Notes under the pieces: model-generated
Told to the model about the DNA's origin: nothing
The model's database searches: none
What the model saw: only the letters and a program-made list of their open reading frames with translations
In this document: one piece after another, positions 1-4,360 of the stretch
Numbering within the stretch: position 1 is the first letter of the stretch
Layout of the letters: every line of letters begins with the position of its first letter
NCBI GenBank assembly: GCA_938083405.1
Contig: CALKCV010000115.1
Location: forward strand, 1-5,453
From: an uncultured Microcoleaceae cyanobacterium
GTDB lineage: Bacteria > Cyanobacteriota > Cyanobacteriia > Cyanobacteriales > Microcoleaceae
Length of the DNA stretch: 5,453 bases
Direction of reading: 5' to 3'
Made by a program: the position numbers and the translations under genes

Positions 1-9
1 CTGGTTGAC

Positions 10-35
10 GTGCGATCTATTGCCAGCGATCGCAC
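10..35. repeat. Inverted repeat containing a HIP1 site, downstream of the DedA gene
   Basis: GTGCGATC at 10-17 and GATCGCAC at 28-35 are perfect 8-base inverted arms around a 10-base loop. The right arm overlaps a HIP1 octamer (26-33). It lies 46 bases past the DedA stop codon, so it could act as a weak terminator for that minus-strand gene, but no T-run follows on the minus strand before the window ends. On the plus strand CTGTTTTATT follows. The role is inferred only from position. Confidence 0.3.
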
Positions 36-65
36 CTGTTTTATTCCAAACCGAAAATTGCTTTC

Positions 66-79
66 AAATCCAAAATCCA
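66..79. repeat. Two tandem AAATCCA heptamers
   Basis: Two perfect copies of the heptamer AAATCCA lie immediately after the DedA stop codon. Short tandem heptamers of this kind are common between genes in filamentous cyanobacteria. Two copies are too few to be certain this is more than chance. Confidence 0.35.
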
Positions 80-80
80 A

Positions 81-698
81 TTACCTAAGATTTTTGGCCT
101 GGCGAGCTTCCCACCAAATAGGAATAATCACCCAAGCGATCGCCAAAACTAAAGCCAGTATGCTAAATTGTGCTACCCAACTTACCAACTGTTCTAGGGA
201 GACAATATTTCCTACAAAGAAAGACAAACTTACGATCGCCGATGCCCACACGCTTGCCCCTGCCGCGTTGCACAAGAAAAATTTCCAATAGGGCATTTGG
301 GCTATTCCTGCCATTGGCCCTGCAAAAATCCTGAGCAAAGTAATAAACCGACCAAAAAATACTGCCTTGGCTGCATTTTTGCTAAATTGGTCCCTGACTT
401 CCATCAGTTGCTCTTCTCGGAAGCGGAAGATTTTACCCAAGGTTAGCATAAATGGCCAGCCCGCCCATCTGCCAACCCAATACCCGCAGTTATCGCCAAA
501 TATAGCACCCGCTGCCGCGCATCCCAAGACATACCAATAATCAAGCTCTCCGCTACCTGCGAGAAAACCCCCCACTAGAGTTATTGTTTCTCCTGGAAGG
601 GGTATGCCTGCATTTTCTAAAGCTATTCCCACAAATACCGCCCAGTAGCCGTACTGCCGAGCAATTTCCTGTATTGTTTCCAAAGATACAAATTCCAC
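81..698 (-). CDS. DedA family (VTT/SNARE-associated domain) inner-membrane protein
   Basis: A 205-residue polytopic membrane protein of the usual DedA length. Family hallmarks are all visible: E28-NAGIPLPGE ending at E37, GDN at 68-70 followed by Y73 and GR at 76-77, and the second signature F115-G-R117 with R123 and AGPMAG at 126-131, then W141/W151 near later helices. The glutamate and the two arginines of the signatures are the residues known to matter in E. coli DedA proteins. DedA proteins are linked to membrane-potential homeostasis and, for some members, lipid scrambling or flipping; which role applies here is not visible. The start is GTG at 698-696, supported by GGAGAAGG at 709-702, a few bases upstream. 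It is transcribed divergently from the STAS locus and appears to be a single-gene unit with its own promoter at 749-778. The assignment to the family is firm; the substrate is unknown. Confidence 0.95.
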   Translation of the reverse strand: MEFVSLETIQEIARQYGYWAVFVGIALENAGIPLPGETITLVGGFLAGSGELDYWYVLGCAAAGAIFGDNCGYWVGRWAGWPFMLTLGKIFRFREEQLMEVRDQFSKNAAKAVFFGRFITLLRIFAGPMAGIAQMPYWKFFLCNAAGASVWASAIVSLSFFVGNIVSLEQLVSWVAQFSILALVLAIAWVIIPIWWEARQAKNLR

Positions 699-748
699 AG
701 ACCTTCTCCGTTAGGATTGTAAATATTTACGAACTTTTGTTTCCTTTT

Positions 749-778
749 ATAATGGCTCGATTTGCGCTGTTATGTCAA
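749..778 (-). promoter_or_regulatory. Probable sigma-70-type promoter of the DedA gene
   Basis: On the minus strand a perfect -35 box TTGACA (778-773) is followed after 18 bases by CATTAT (754-749), 4 of 6 matches to TATAAT. TATAAA at 751-746 matches better but would need a 21-base spacer. Transcription would begin about 740, giving a leader of roughly 40 bases before the GGAGAAGG ribosome site. TACAAT at 721-716 lies too close to the ribosome site to be the -10 box. Confidence 0.45.
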
Positions 779-820
779 TACGGGCCTGCGATCGCGGTCG
801 CAATTTAGTTACGCTCTGCT

Positions 821-867
821 CCCCTAAGCCTTAGCCCACAGCTAGTTTATCATTACTAGCTTAGGGG
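821..867. repeat. Nested inverted repeat between the divergent DedA and STAS loci
   Basis: CCCCTAAG (821-828) and CTTAGGGG (860-867) form a perfect 8-base inverted repeat. Inside it GCTAG (841-845) pairs with CTAGC (856-860), leaving a 12-base bulge on the left side. CTAAG at 824-828 could instead pair with the adjacent CTTAG at 830-834, so two pairings are mutually exclusive. No T-run follows on either strand, which argues against a terminator. Its place between two divergent genes fits an operator. A weak TATATT (-10-like) at 879-884 lies just to its right, which would put the repeat over the -35 region of a plus-strand promoter; this is inference. Confidence 0.45.
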
Positions 868-955
868 TCATAGTTGCATATATTTAAGTTTTAGTCTTTT
901 TCTTCTTTACGGTCTAAAGCTTAAATAATTTTAATAAATGTTAAGGAAAAAGGGC

Positions 956-1051
956 ATGACAGCCCGAAACTTTATTGTTAGTCTTTCTGTCTGGATTGTT
1001 AGACTGGCAATATTACTTAATAGTTTACTTTTGGGAGACAAAAAATTATGA
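956..1051 (+). CDS. Small (31-residue) single-span membrane peptide, translationally coupled to the STAS gene
   Basis: An ATG at 956 opens a 31-codon frame ending in TGA at 1049-1051, so the stop overlaps the STAS start codon in the arrangement ATGA. A good ribosome site, AAGGAA at 943-948, lies 7 bases before the ATG. The product begins MTARNF, has a hydrophobic stretch from about residue 6 to 27 interrupted by one arginine (VWIVRLAILL), and ends in GDKKL. This gives one probable membrane helix with a positively charged tail. The ribosome site, the coupled overlap and the amphipathic-to-hydrophobic composition support a real gene; the short length and AT-rich intergenic setting argue for caution. 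It matches no family I recognise. It might anchor, or be a leader peptide for, the STAS protein. The alternative is chance coding in the STAS leader. Confidence 0.45.
   Translation: MTARNFIVSLSVWIVRLAILLNSLLLGDKKL
975..1005 (+). repeat. Direct repeat TTGTTAG(T/A)CT, 21 bases apart
   Basis: TTGTTAGTCT at 975-984 and TTGTTAGACT at 996-1005 differ at one base and start exactly 21 bases apart, about two helical turns. AGTCT (980-984) and AGACT (1001-1005) also form inverted arms. The pair lies upstream of the STAS start, inside the small frame at 956-1051. It could be a regulator site or a leader hairpin, or could simply encode the repeated Ile-Val of the small peptide. Confidence 0.3.
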
Positions 1052-1389
1052 CTGCTCTGGATTTTAACCGACATATTGTTATCAAACCCCGTCGTAGGTT
1101 GGACGTTGAAACTGCAAATCTTCTCAGACAACACTTTGCCAAGATCGAAGGCGATCGCTGCCAAATCTGGGCCATCGACATGACTGATGTAGAATTTATG
1201 GATAGTTCGGGTTTAGGAGCCTTAGTTTGGACCCTAAAAATGGCTCGCCAGCAAGACTGCCGCTTGGTAATTTTTAACTTACAACCCACCGTTAGGTTAG
1301 TTCTAGAAATTAGTCAATTAGATAGGGTTTTTGAAATAGTCGATAGTTTAGATGCTGCGGTCTCTCCAGAAGTTAAATTAGCCGCGTAA
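1048..1389 (+). CDS. Single-domain STAS protein (anti-sigma factor antagonist type)
   Basis: A 113-residue protein that is one STAS domain from end to end. The key motif is FMDSSGLGALV at about residues 50-60, with D52-S53-S54-G55; in SpoIIAA/RsbV-type antagonists a serine of this motif is phosphorylated by an anti-sigma kinase, by analogy S54 here. The following segment, CRLVIFNLQPTVRLVLEISQLDRVFEI, is the usual last strand and helix. The start is ATG at 1048 with GGGAGA at 1033-1038, 9 bases upstream. Such proteins switch partner kinases, phosphatases or sigma-factor systems in the cytoplasm according to phosphorylation state. No partner gene lies in the window, so it is an orphan. The only neighbour on its strand is the overlapping 31-codon frame, suggesting coupled translation. 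The N-terminus is basic (KPRRR at 13-17). Function beyond the domain is not determinable. Confidence 0.94.
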   Translation: MTALDFNRHIVIKPRRRLDVETANLLRQHFAKIEGDRCQIWAIDMTDVEFMDSSGLGALVWTLKMARQQDCRLVIFNLQPTVRLVLEISQLDRVFEIVDSLDAAVSPEVKLAA

Positions 1390-1527
1390 AAAACACAAAA
1401 GCGCATAAATCTCAATAGACTAATTGCAGAAGTTGGGAACGCAAAACGGGAAATAGCCAACAGATTTCACAAAAAATTGAGTTGTTACAACTATTGCGAA
1501 CGTTGTATCTAAAACAAATACGATGAA

Positions 1528-1562
1528 GCCGAGCTCGATGGCAATTTGAAGTCAAGCTCGGC
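1528..1562. terminator. Hairpin between convergent STAS and coiled-coil genes, possible bidirectional terminator
   Basis: GCCGAGCT (1528-1535) and AGCTCGGC (1555-1562) are perfect 8-base inverted arms with a 19-base loop. It lies in the 202-base gap between the 3' ends of the convergent genes, 30 bases past the coiled-coil stop. The plus strand continues ATTAAATATTTTAG and the minus strand TTCATCGTATTTG, so neither T-run is strong. The rest of the gap holds only a short palindrome GTTGTTACAAC (1481-1491) with a further GTTGT at 1502-1506, and no gene that I can see. Confidence 0.4.
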
Positions 1563-1591
1563 ATTAAATATTTTAGGGCTTATTACTTCAC

Positions 1592-2152
1592 TCAAGCATT
1601 GCCCAAGCTAGGCATATCTACAGAAGCTCCTGGCCCCCTTTGTCCGAAGGAAGGCAGGTCCAGACCGTTGCTGCGACGATTTCTTATGGCCAGGCGATAG
1701 CTTACGCTTTGCAACTCCGCATGAAGCTGGCGGTTTTCCCGTTGCAGCATCTCCACCTGCGCCAGAACTTCCCCTAGGCGATCTGCAAATTTCTGACGAT
1801 AAACCTCTGGCAATTCTTGTACCACCTGTTCGAGCATTCCAGAGCGATCGGTAAGCTCTTGTACGGACTGACGCAGTTGGTGATTTTCTGAATCTTTCTG
1901 GGCTATTTGCTCTTGGTAAAAACTAACTTGTTGTTCTACGGATTGCAGTTGTTCGCGCAAACTCTGTATTGCAGAGCGATCGCGATCGCTGGTGGTTTCA
2001 GCAGGGGGCAAAAAGTTATTATTGCCCTTAACTAATCTGAATAGCTCTGCGGACAACTGGTGAACGAGTTGGTCGCGCATTTGTAACTCTCCATCGAGAC
2101 GAGACACTTCTGCTTGAAGCTCTTTCGATGTTAATTTTTTAATTTCGCTCAC
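1592..2152 (-). CDS. Cytoplasmic coiled-coil protein with a repeated D(L/M)PS(F/L)G tail motif
   Basis: A 186-residue hydrophilic protein, rich in Gln, Glu, Leu and Arg. Heptad-like coiled-coil segments run about 3-42, 58-105 and 110-155, split by a short NNNFLPPAETT linker near 44-54. The middle has PEVYRQKFADRL (115-126) and LQRENRQLHAELQSVSYRLA (136-155). The tail is unstructured and carries DLPSFG (165-170) and DMPSLG (179-184), a short motif used twice. I chose the GTG start at 2152-2150: AGGAG at 2169-2165 sits 12 bases before it, whereas the in-frame TTG at 2164 directly abuts that site and would leave no spacing. There is no signal peptide or membrane span. I cannot name a characterised homologue; it resembles conserved cyanobacterial hypothetical proteins. 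Its upstream neighbour is rpsF with a 200-base gap, so it is probably separately transcribed. A scaffold or cell-architecture role is plausible but unproven. Confidence 0.85.
   Translation of the reverse strand: MSEIKKLTSKELQAEVSRLDGELQMRDQLVHQLSAELFRLVKGNNNFLPPAETTSDRDRSAIQSLREQLQSVEQQVSFYQEQIAQKDSENHQLRQSVQELTDRSGMLEQVVQELPEVYRQKFADRLGEVLAQVEMLQRENRQLHAELQSVSYRLAIRNRRSNGLDLPSFGQRGPGASVDMPSLGNA
1976..1989. repeat. Two overlapping HIP1 octamers
   Basis: GCGATCGC occurs at 1976-1983 and again at 1982-1989, sharing two bases. Other complete copies are at 26-33, 136-143, 788-795, 1151-1158, 3286-3293 and 5242-5249, about one per 680 bases. This density marks the DNA as cyanobacterial. The doublet lies inside the coiled-coil gene, in the low-complexity region encoding SDRDRS, so it has shaped the protein sequence there. 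Confidence 0.95.
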
Positions 2153-2200
2153 GATTACCCACAACTCCTATAATTATTTATTCTTTCTAGCAATCTTCCG

Positions 2201-2224
2201 GGTACTGAATCGGCAAGAAGTACC
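2201..2224. repeat. Inverted repeat upstream of the coiled-coil gene
   Basis: GGTACT (2201-2206) and AGTACC (2219-2224) are perfect 6-base inverted arms around 12 bases, about 50 bases upstream of the GTG start. No T-run follows on the minus strand. It may be a leader hairpin or operator for the coiled-coil gene; evidence is positional only. Confidence 0.3.
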
Positions 2225-2245
2225 AAAAATATTTAACCATATTCT

Positions 2246-2267
2246 CAGCTTTGCGTCGGCAAAGCTG
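2246..2267 (-). terminator. Hairpin downstream of rpsF, possible terminator
   Basis: CAGCTTTGC (2246-2254) pairs perfectly with GCAAAGCTG (2259-2267) over 9 bases, with a 4-base loop. It lies 85 bases past the rpsF stop. On the minus strand the T-rich run (TTAAATATTTTT) begins only some 10 bases after the stem, so it is not a classical intrinsic terminator. It could equally stabilise the rpsF mRNA 3' end. Confidence 0.4.
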
Positions 2268-2352
2268 GATTGGGGAAAAGGGTTGGCAGGTTGTCTCATA
2301 TTTTCTTAATGAAACTTCCCTGTCTTTCCTTTTTTCCCCGCAGGGCAGCTAG

Positions 2353-2685
2353 TTATTCTGGCGAACCTTCTTCTGACTCTGGCGCAGTCTTCTGTATTTC
2401 TTGCTTAATGGTCATGTATCGAATTACTTCTTCGTCAATACGCATGGCCTTTTCTAATACTGCTATTTGAGTGGCCGGACCTTGATAGTTCATCTGGACG
2501 TAGATGCCATCCCGATGCTTGTTGATTTCGTAGGCTAAACGGCGCTTGCCCCGAAGCTGAATTTCTAGATCGTAGGCCCCTTGTTCTTCGAGGAGGGTTT
2601 GATATTTAGCGATGGCCTGGTTTGTCTGTTCTTCGCTCAGGTCAGCGCGCAGGATGTACATGGTTTCGTAAACAAAGGGTTTCAT
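2353..2685 (-). CDS. rpsF: 30S ribosomal protein S6
   Basis: A 110-residue protein, normal length for bacterial S6, which binds 16S rRNA with S18 in the platform of the small subunit. The start MKPFVYETMYILRADLSEEQ matches the first strand and helix of the family. RGKRRLAYEINKHRDGIYV (45-63) and LEKAMRIDEEVIRYM (77-91) are the conserved central and C-terminal signatures. It ends in a short acidic tail (ESEEGSPE), as in many S6 proteins. The start is ATG at 2685 with AAGGAG at 2702-2697, 11 bases upstream. The gene stands alone: the ssb, rpsR and rplI neighbours seen in many bacteria are absent from the window. It has a probable promoter at 2744-2771 and a leader of about 50 bases containing a small hairpin. 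Identification is secure. Confidence 0.98.
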   Translation of the reverse strand: MKPFVYETMYILRADLSEEQTNQAIAKYQTLLEEQGAYDLEIQLRGKRRLAYEINKHRDGIYVQMNYQGPATQIAVLEKAMRIDEEVIRYMTIKQEIQKTAPESEEGSPE

Positions 2686-2715
2686 GGGATTAAAATCTCC
2701 TTATGGACTTTTTTG

Positions 2716-2732
2716 GCTTCTGCAAAAGAAGC
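2716..2732 (-). promoter_or_regulatory. Hairpin in the rpsF leader
   Basis: In the minus-strand transcript GCTTCT (2732-2727) pairs with AGAAGC (2721-2716) around a 5-base loop, between the predicted -10 box and the AAGGAG ribosome site. rpsF leaders of many bacteria carry an S6:S18-binding structure with a CCG in a bulge or loop; no CCG is present in this leader, so it is not a recognisable copy of that element. It may be a simple mRNA-stabilising stem. Confidence 0.35.
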
Positions 2733-2743
2733 AAGGAAAAACA

Positions 2744-2771
2744 ATTATAACCCACAAAAACCCACAAACAA
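2744..2771 (-). promoter_or_regulatory. Probable rpsF promoter
   Basis: On the minus strand a perfect TATAAT lies at 2749-2744. TTGTTT at 2771-2766 is a 3-of-6 -35 box with a 16-base spacer. Transcription would begin near 2737, about 50 bases before the ATG. The -35 box overlaps the T-rich tail of the upstream Tic20 terminator, so one gene's end abuts the next gene's start. The perfect -10 box is the main support. Confidence 0.5.
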
Positions 2772-2791
2772 AGGCGGGCGTTCCCCCGCCT
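2772..2791 (-). terminator. Intrinsic terminator of the Tic20-family gene, probably bidirectional
   Basis: AGGCGGG (2772-2778) pairs perfectly with CCCGCCT (2785-2791) with a 6-base loop. It lies 56 bases past the Tic20 stop codon. On the minus strand the stem is followed by TTTGTTTGTGGGTTTTTG. On the plus strand it is followed by TGCTTTTATTTTTG, an even better T-run, so it would also stop antisense transcripts emerging from rpsF. Confidence 0.7.
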
Positions 2792-2847
2792 GCTTTTATT
2801 TTTGCTTGCCTTCGAGGAGCTATTTTGACCTTTTCTCAAAGTCTGCC

Positions 2848-3321
2848 CTAGCGTACCTGCATATATACCGCATCAGAAATGCCGGGAATTTCTGCATATT
2901 GGCCCCTAATTGATTGAACCACTGCGTAAACAAATGTTGCGAGTAGGCCTAAGAAGATCGTGTTGGAGATAGTTTCCACAATAAATGCCGACATCCCCCC
3001 CGACACAATACCGAGAATTAGCCCGCAGAGAATCAAAATAATATCTAAAAGAATTGCCTGCATGGCATTGAAACGAATAAAGTGGGATATATTTTCGTTT
3101 CTGATTACTAGAAAATACAAACCGAAGAAAACAATCAACTCGGCAAAAGGTATGGCCCCAAAAAGTTGAATCACTGGACTTAGTGGCAATAAAATGAGGC
3201 TAAGAGGGGGAAATTCCCGAAATAAATAACTACCGTAAACTAAACCTTCCACTAGGGGGAGTAGATAAGGCAGACAAGCAAAAATGCGATCGCGTGTGGT
3301 TGTGGTACCGCGCCAAGTCAT
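2848..3321 (-). CDS. Tic20/Ycf60 family membrane protein
   Basis: A 157-residue hydrophobic protein of the Tic20 family, found in cyanobacteria and as a subunit of the plastid inner-envelope import machinery. The conserved start RDRIFACLPYLLPLVEGLVYG (10-30) and the central PFAELIVFFGLYFLVIRN (58-75) followed by ISHFIRFNAMQAILLDI (78-94) are the family signature. Membrane segments are expected at about 15-33, 40-57, 59-74, 85-106 and 112-137; the Tic20 fold normally counts four helices. The C-terminal QSIRGQYAEIPGISDAVYMQVR is soluble. The start is ATG at 3321 with AGGAG at 3335-3331, 9 bases upstream. In cyanobacteria the role of these proteins is not settled; protein transport through the plasma membrane is a suggestion from the plastid homologue. 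It is followed by a clear terminator at 2772-2791 and preceded by a 95-base gap, so it may be co-transcribed with the four-cysteine gene or separate. Confidence 0.9.
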   Translation of the reverse strand: MTWRGTTTTRDRIFACLPYLLPLVEGLVYGSYLFREFPPLSLILLPLSPVIQLFGAIPFAELIVFFGLYFLVIRNENISHFIRFNAMQAILLDIILILCGLILGIVSGGMSAFIVETISNTIFLGLLATFVYAVVQSIRGQYAEIPGISDAVYMQVR

Positions 3322-3374
3322 AATTAAGTTCTCCTGAATCTGCGAGCTAAAAATTATTTACCAATAACTTCAGG

Positions 3375-3392
3375 ATAGCGCAGCTATAGCTG
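3375..3392. repeat. Palindrome in the gap before the Tic20-family gene
   Basis: CAGCTATAGCTG (3381-3392) is a perfect 12-base palindrome. It overlaps a second stem, ATAGC (3375-3379) with GCTAT (3383-3387), giving alternative hairpins. It sits 25 bases past the stop of the four-cysteine gene and about 60 bases before the Tic20 start. No T-run follows. It may be a weak terminator, operator or leader element. Confidence 0.3.
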
Positions 3393-3416
3393 GATTTCTA
3401 CCATCGAACGAGTCTA

Positions 3417-3614
3417 TTACTCTACTGAAGCTATCTGGAAACCCATTTCACATTCATAGACCGAAGCTTGGTTTTCTGATAACTTGGGAACTGGATGGCC
3501 GCAACGCAGTTGGCCCTTTTTCCAACGGGGTTGACCGTGGCTATCTGCCAGCAAACAACTTTGACAAACCTTTTGAGGAGCAATAAGTTGATTTTCCATT
3601 AATATTGCTAACAT
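3417..3614 (-). CDS. Small four-cysteine protein, probable metal-binding conserved hypothetical
   Basis: A 65-residue protein with four cysteines: C17-x2-C20 (CQSC), C38 (RCGHP) and C55 (YECEMGF), spaced 17 and 16 residues apart, with H40 next to C38. This is the layout of a small zinc ribbon or treble-clef-like fold, though disulfides are possible. The segment GQPRWKKGQLRCGHPVPKL (27-45) is the distinctive core. I chose ATG at 3614 because AGGAGG (3626-3621) lies 6 bases upstream, an almost ideal ribosome site. The frame stays open 44 codons further upstream, but that part runs into a tandem heptamer repeat and is not credible coding. No membrane span or signal peptide is present. It resembles small conserved proteins of cyanobacteria, but I cannot name a characterised family, and its function is unknown. 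Confidence 0.82.
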   Translation of the reverse strand: MLAILMENQLIAPQKVCQSCLLADSHGQPRWKKGQLRCGHPVPKLSENQASVYECEMGFQIASVE

Positions 3615-3647
3615 CGCTAACCTCCTAAATGCTCGTGCTTTGCCTCT

Positions 3648-3679
3648 ATTGTAAGCTGCTTTTCTGGGAAAAATGGCAA
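3648..3679 (-). promoter_or_regulatory. Possible promoter of the four-cysteine gene
   Basis: On the minus strand TTGCCA (3679-3674, 5 of 6 to TTGACA) is followed by TACAAT (3653-3648, 5 of 6 to TATAAT). The 20-base spacer is longer than ideal. Transcription would begin about 3641, some 27 bases before the start codon. Confidence 0.3.
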
Positions 3680-3705
3680 ATTCGCTACATAATTTAACAT
3701 TATTT

Positions 3706-3735
3706 GGGGAATGGAGAATGGGGAATGGAGAATGG
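3706..3735. repeat. Tandem heptamer repeat (STRR-like)
   Basis: Four heptamers in a row, alternating GGGGAAT and GGAGAAT, make two perfect copies of a 14-base unit (3706-3719 and 3720-3733) plus GG. On the minus strand it reads as CCATTCTCCATTCCCC-type sequence, resembling the short tandemly repeated heptamers known from filamentous cyanobacteria. It lies in the 170-base gap between the DUF1400 gene and the four-cysteine gene, just upstream of the latter's putative promoter. Confidence 0.8.
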
Positions 3736-3784
3736 ATAGTTAGCAATTAGCGATTTGTACAATATTTGGCTCTATAATTCTTGC

Positions 3785-4360
3785 TTAGAACTGAGGTAAT
3801 TCTATGCCGTTTATGACTTTTTCTAATCTTTCTCTTAACCCATCTACCGTTTCTACTAAACCTGCTATTTTTCCGTAAGCTTCCACTAAACGTTCGCCTT
3901 CAACGTGAATTTCTTCCGTTGGGTAGTTTTGCATTACTTCTAAGAGGGTAACTCGATTATCCTCCCGGGCAGATAATACTAAAGCAGAACGCAAAGCTTC
4001 GCGGTTTGCCTCCCCAGAAGGAGTATGGATAATCTTCCCTATTCGATCTAAAACAAAGTCTCCTGGCAAACTGTTCAAGTTTCTCTCTAAAAATGTCGGA
4101 CTAACTTTAATCGGTTTGGTTAAAGTTTTACGCACTGATTCTGGATTTTCTCCTGCTTTCCCCAGAAGAACTTTCATATTAGAAGGCATTTCTCCGGTTT
4201 CGACAAATGTTTCTAATTCGCTTATGGGGATATTAATTTTGAAAATACTGTACTTTAAAATTACTTTTTCAGCAGCAAAAGCAGGGAAAGTTGAAAATAA
4301 GCAGATCGAAATTGAAGCTAATAAGAGGCAGTAACGATTGAGCAAAAATTTAGAATTCAT
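3785..4360 (-). CDS. Secreted stand-alone DUF1400 protein
   Basis: A 191-residue protein with a typical Sec signal peptide: basic start (K4, R9), hydrophobic core at about 11-25, and AFA-A at 27-30 with cleavage after A29 or A30. Residues 31-158 match the DUF1400 domain known from the N-terminus of cyanobacterial alpha/beta hydrolases: ISELETFVETGE (46-57), LNSLPGDFVLDRIGKIIHTPSGEANREALRSALVLSA (95-131), NRVTLLEVMQNYPTEEIHVEGERLVEAY (135-162). No hydrolase domain follows; instead there is a short helical tail (VDGLRERLEKVI) ending ELPQF. The start is ATG at 4360; no clear ribosome site precedes it, which is common in cyanobacteria. The mature protein should be periplasmic or lumenal. Function is unknown; it could be a stand-alone accessory form of the domain, or remnant of a larger hydrolase. 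It is preceded by a 520-base gap and probably transcribed alone; TAGAAT at 4429-4424 is a candidate -10 box without a good -35. Confidence 0.9.
   Translation of the reverse strand: MNSKFLLNRYCLLLASISICLFSTFPAFAAEKVILKYSIFKINIPISELETFVETGEMPSNMKVLLGKAGENPESVRKTLTKPIKVSPTFLERNLNSLPGDFVLDRIGKIIHTPSGEANREALRSALVLSAREDNRVTLLEVMQNYPTEEIHVEGERLVEAYGKIAGLVETVDGLRERLEKVINGIELPQF

Noticed and set aside
10..291. Plus-strand open frame of 93 codons at the left end
   Set aside because: It lies mostly antisense to the well-supported DedA gene, has no ribosome site and a composition unlike a real protein.
584..808. Plus-strand frame of 74 codons across the DedA start
   Set aside because: Overlaps the conserved N-terminus of DedA on the opposite strand and its promoter; no family resemblance.
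931..1289. Minus-strand frames of 77 and 90 codons
   Set aside because: Both are antisense shadows of the STAS gene and the small upstream frame.
2270..2470. Plus-strand frame of 66 codons over the rpsF 3' end
   Set aside because: Antisense to conserved S6 codons; no ribosome site.
2702..2743. S6:S18-binding autoregulatory leader of rpsF
   Set aside because: A small hairpin exists but there is no CCG in the leader, the key recognition feature of that element.
2581..2913. Plus-strand frame of 110 codons from rpsF into Tic20
   Set aside because: Runs through the terminator hairpin and the ends of two well-supported genes on the other strand.
3615..3746. 44-codon N-terminal extension of the four-cysteine gene
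   Set aside because: It translates the tandem heptamer repeat (HSPFPILHSP) and passes through the ideal AGGAGG site at 3626-3621, which places the start at 3614.
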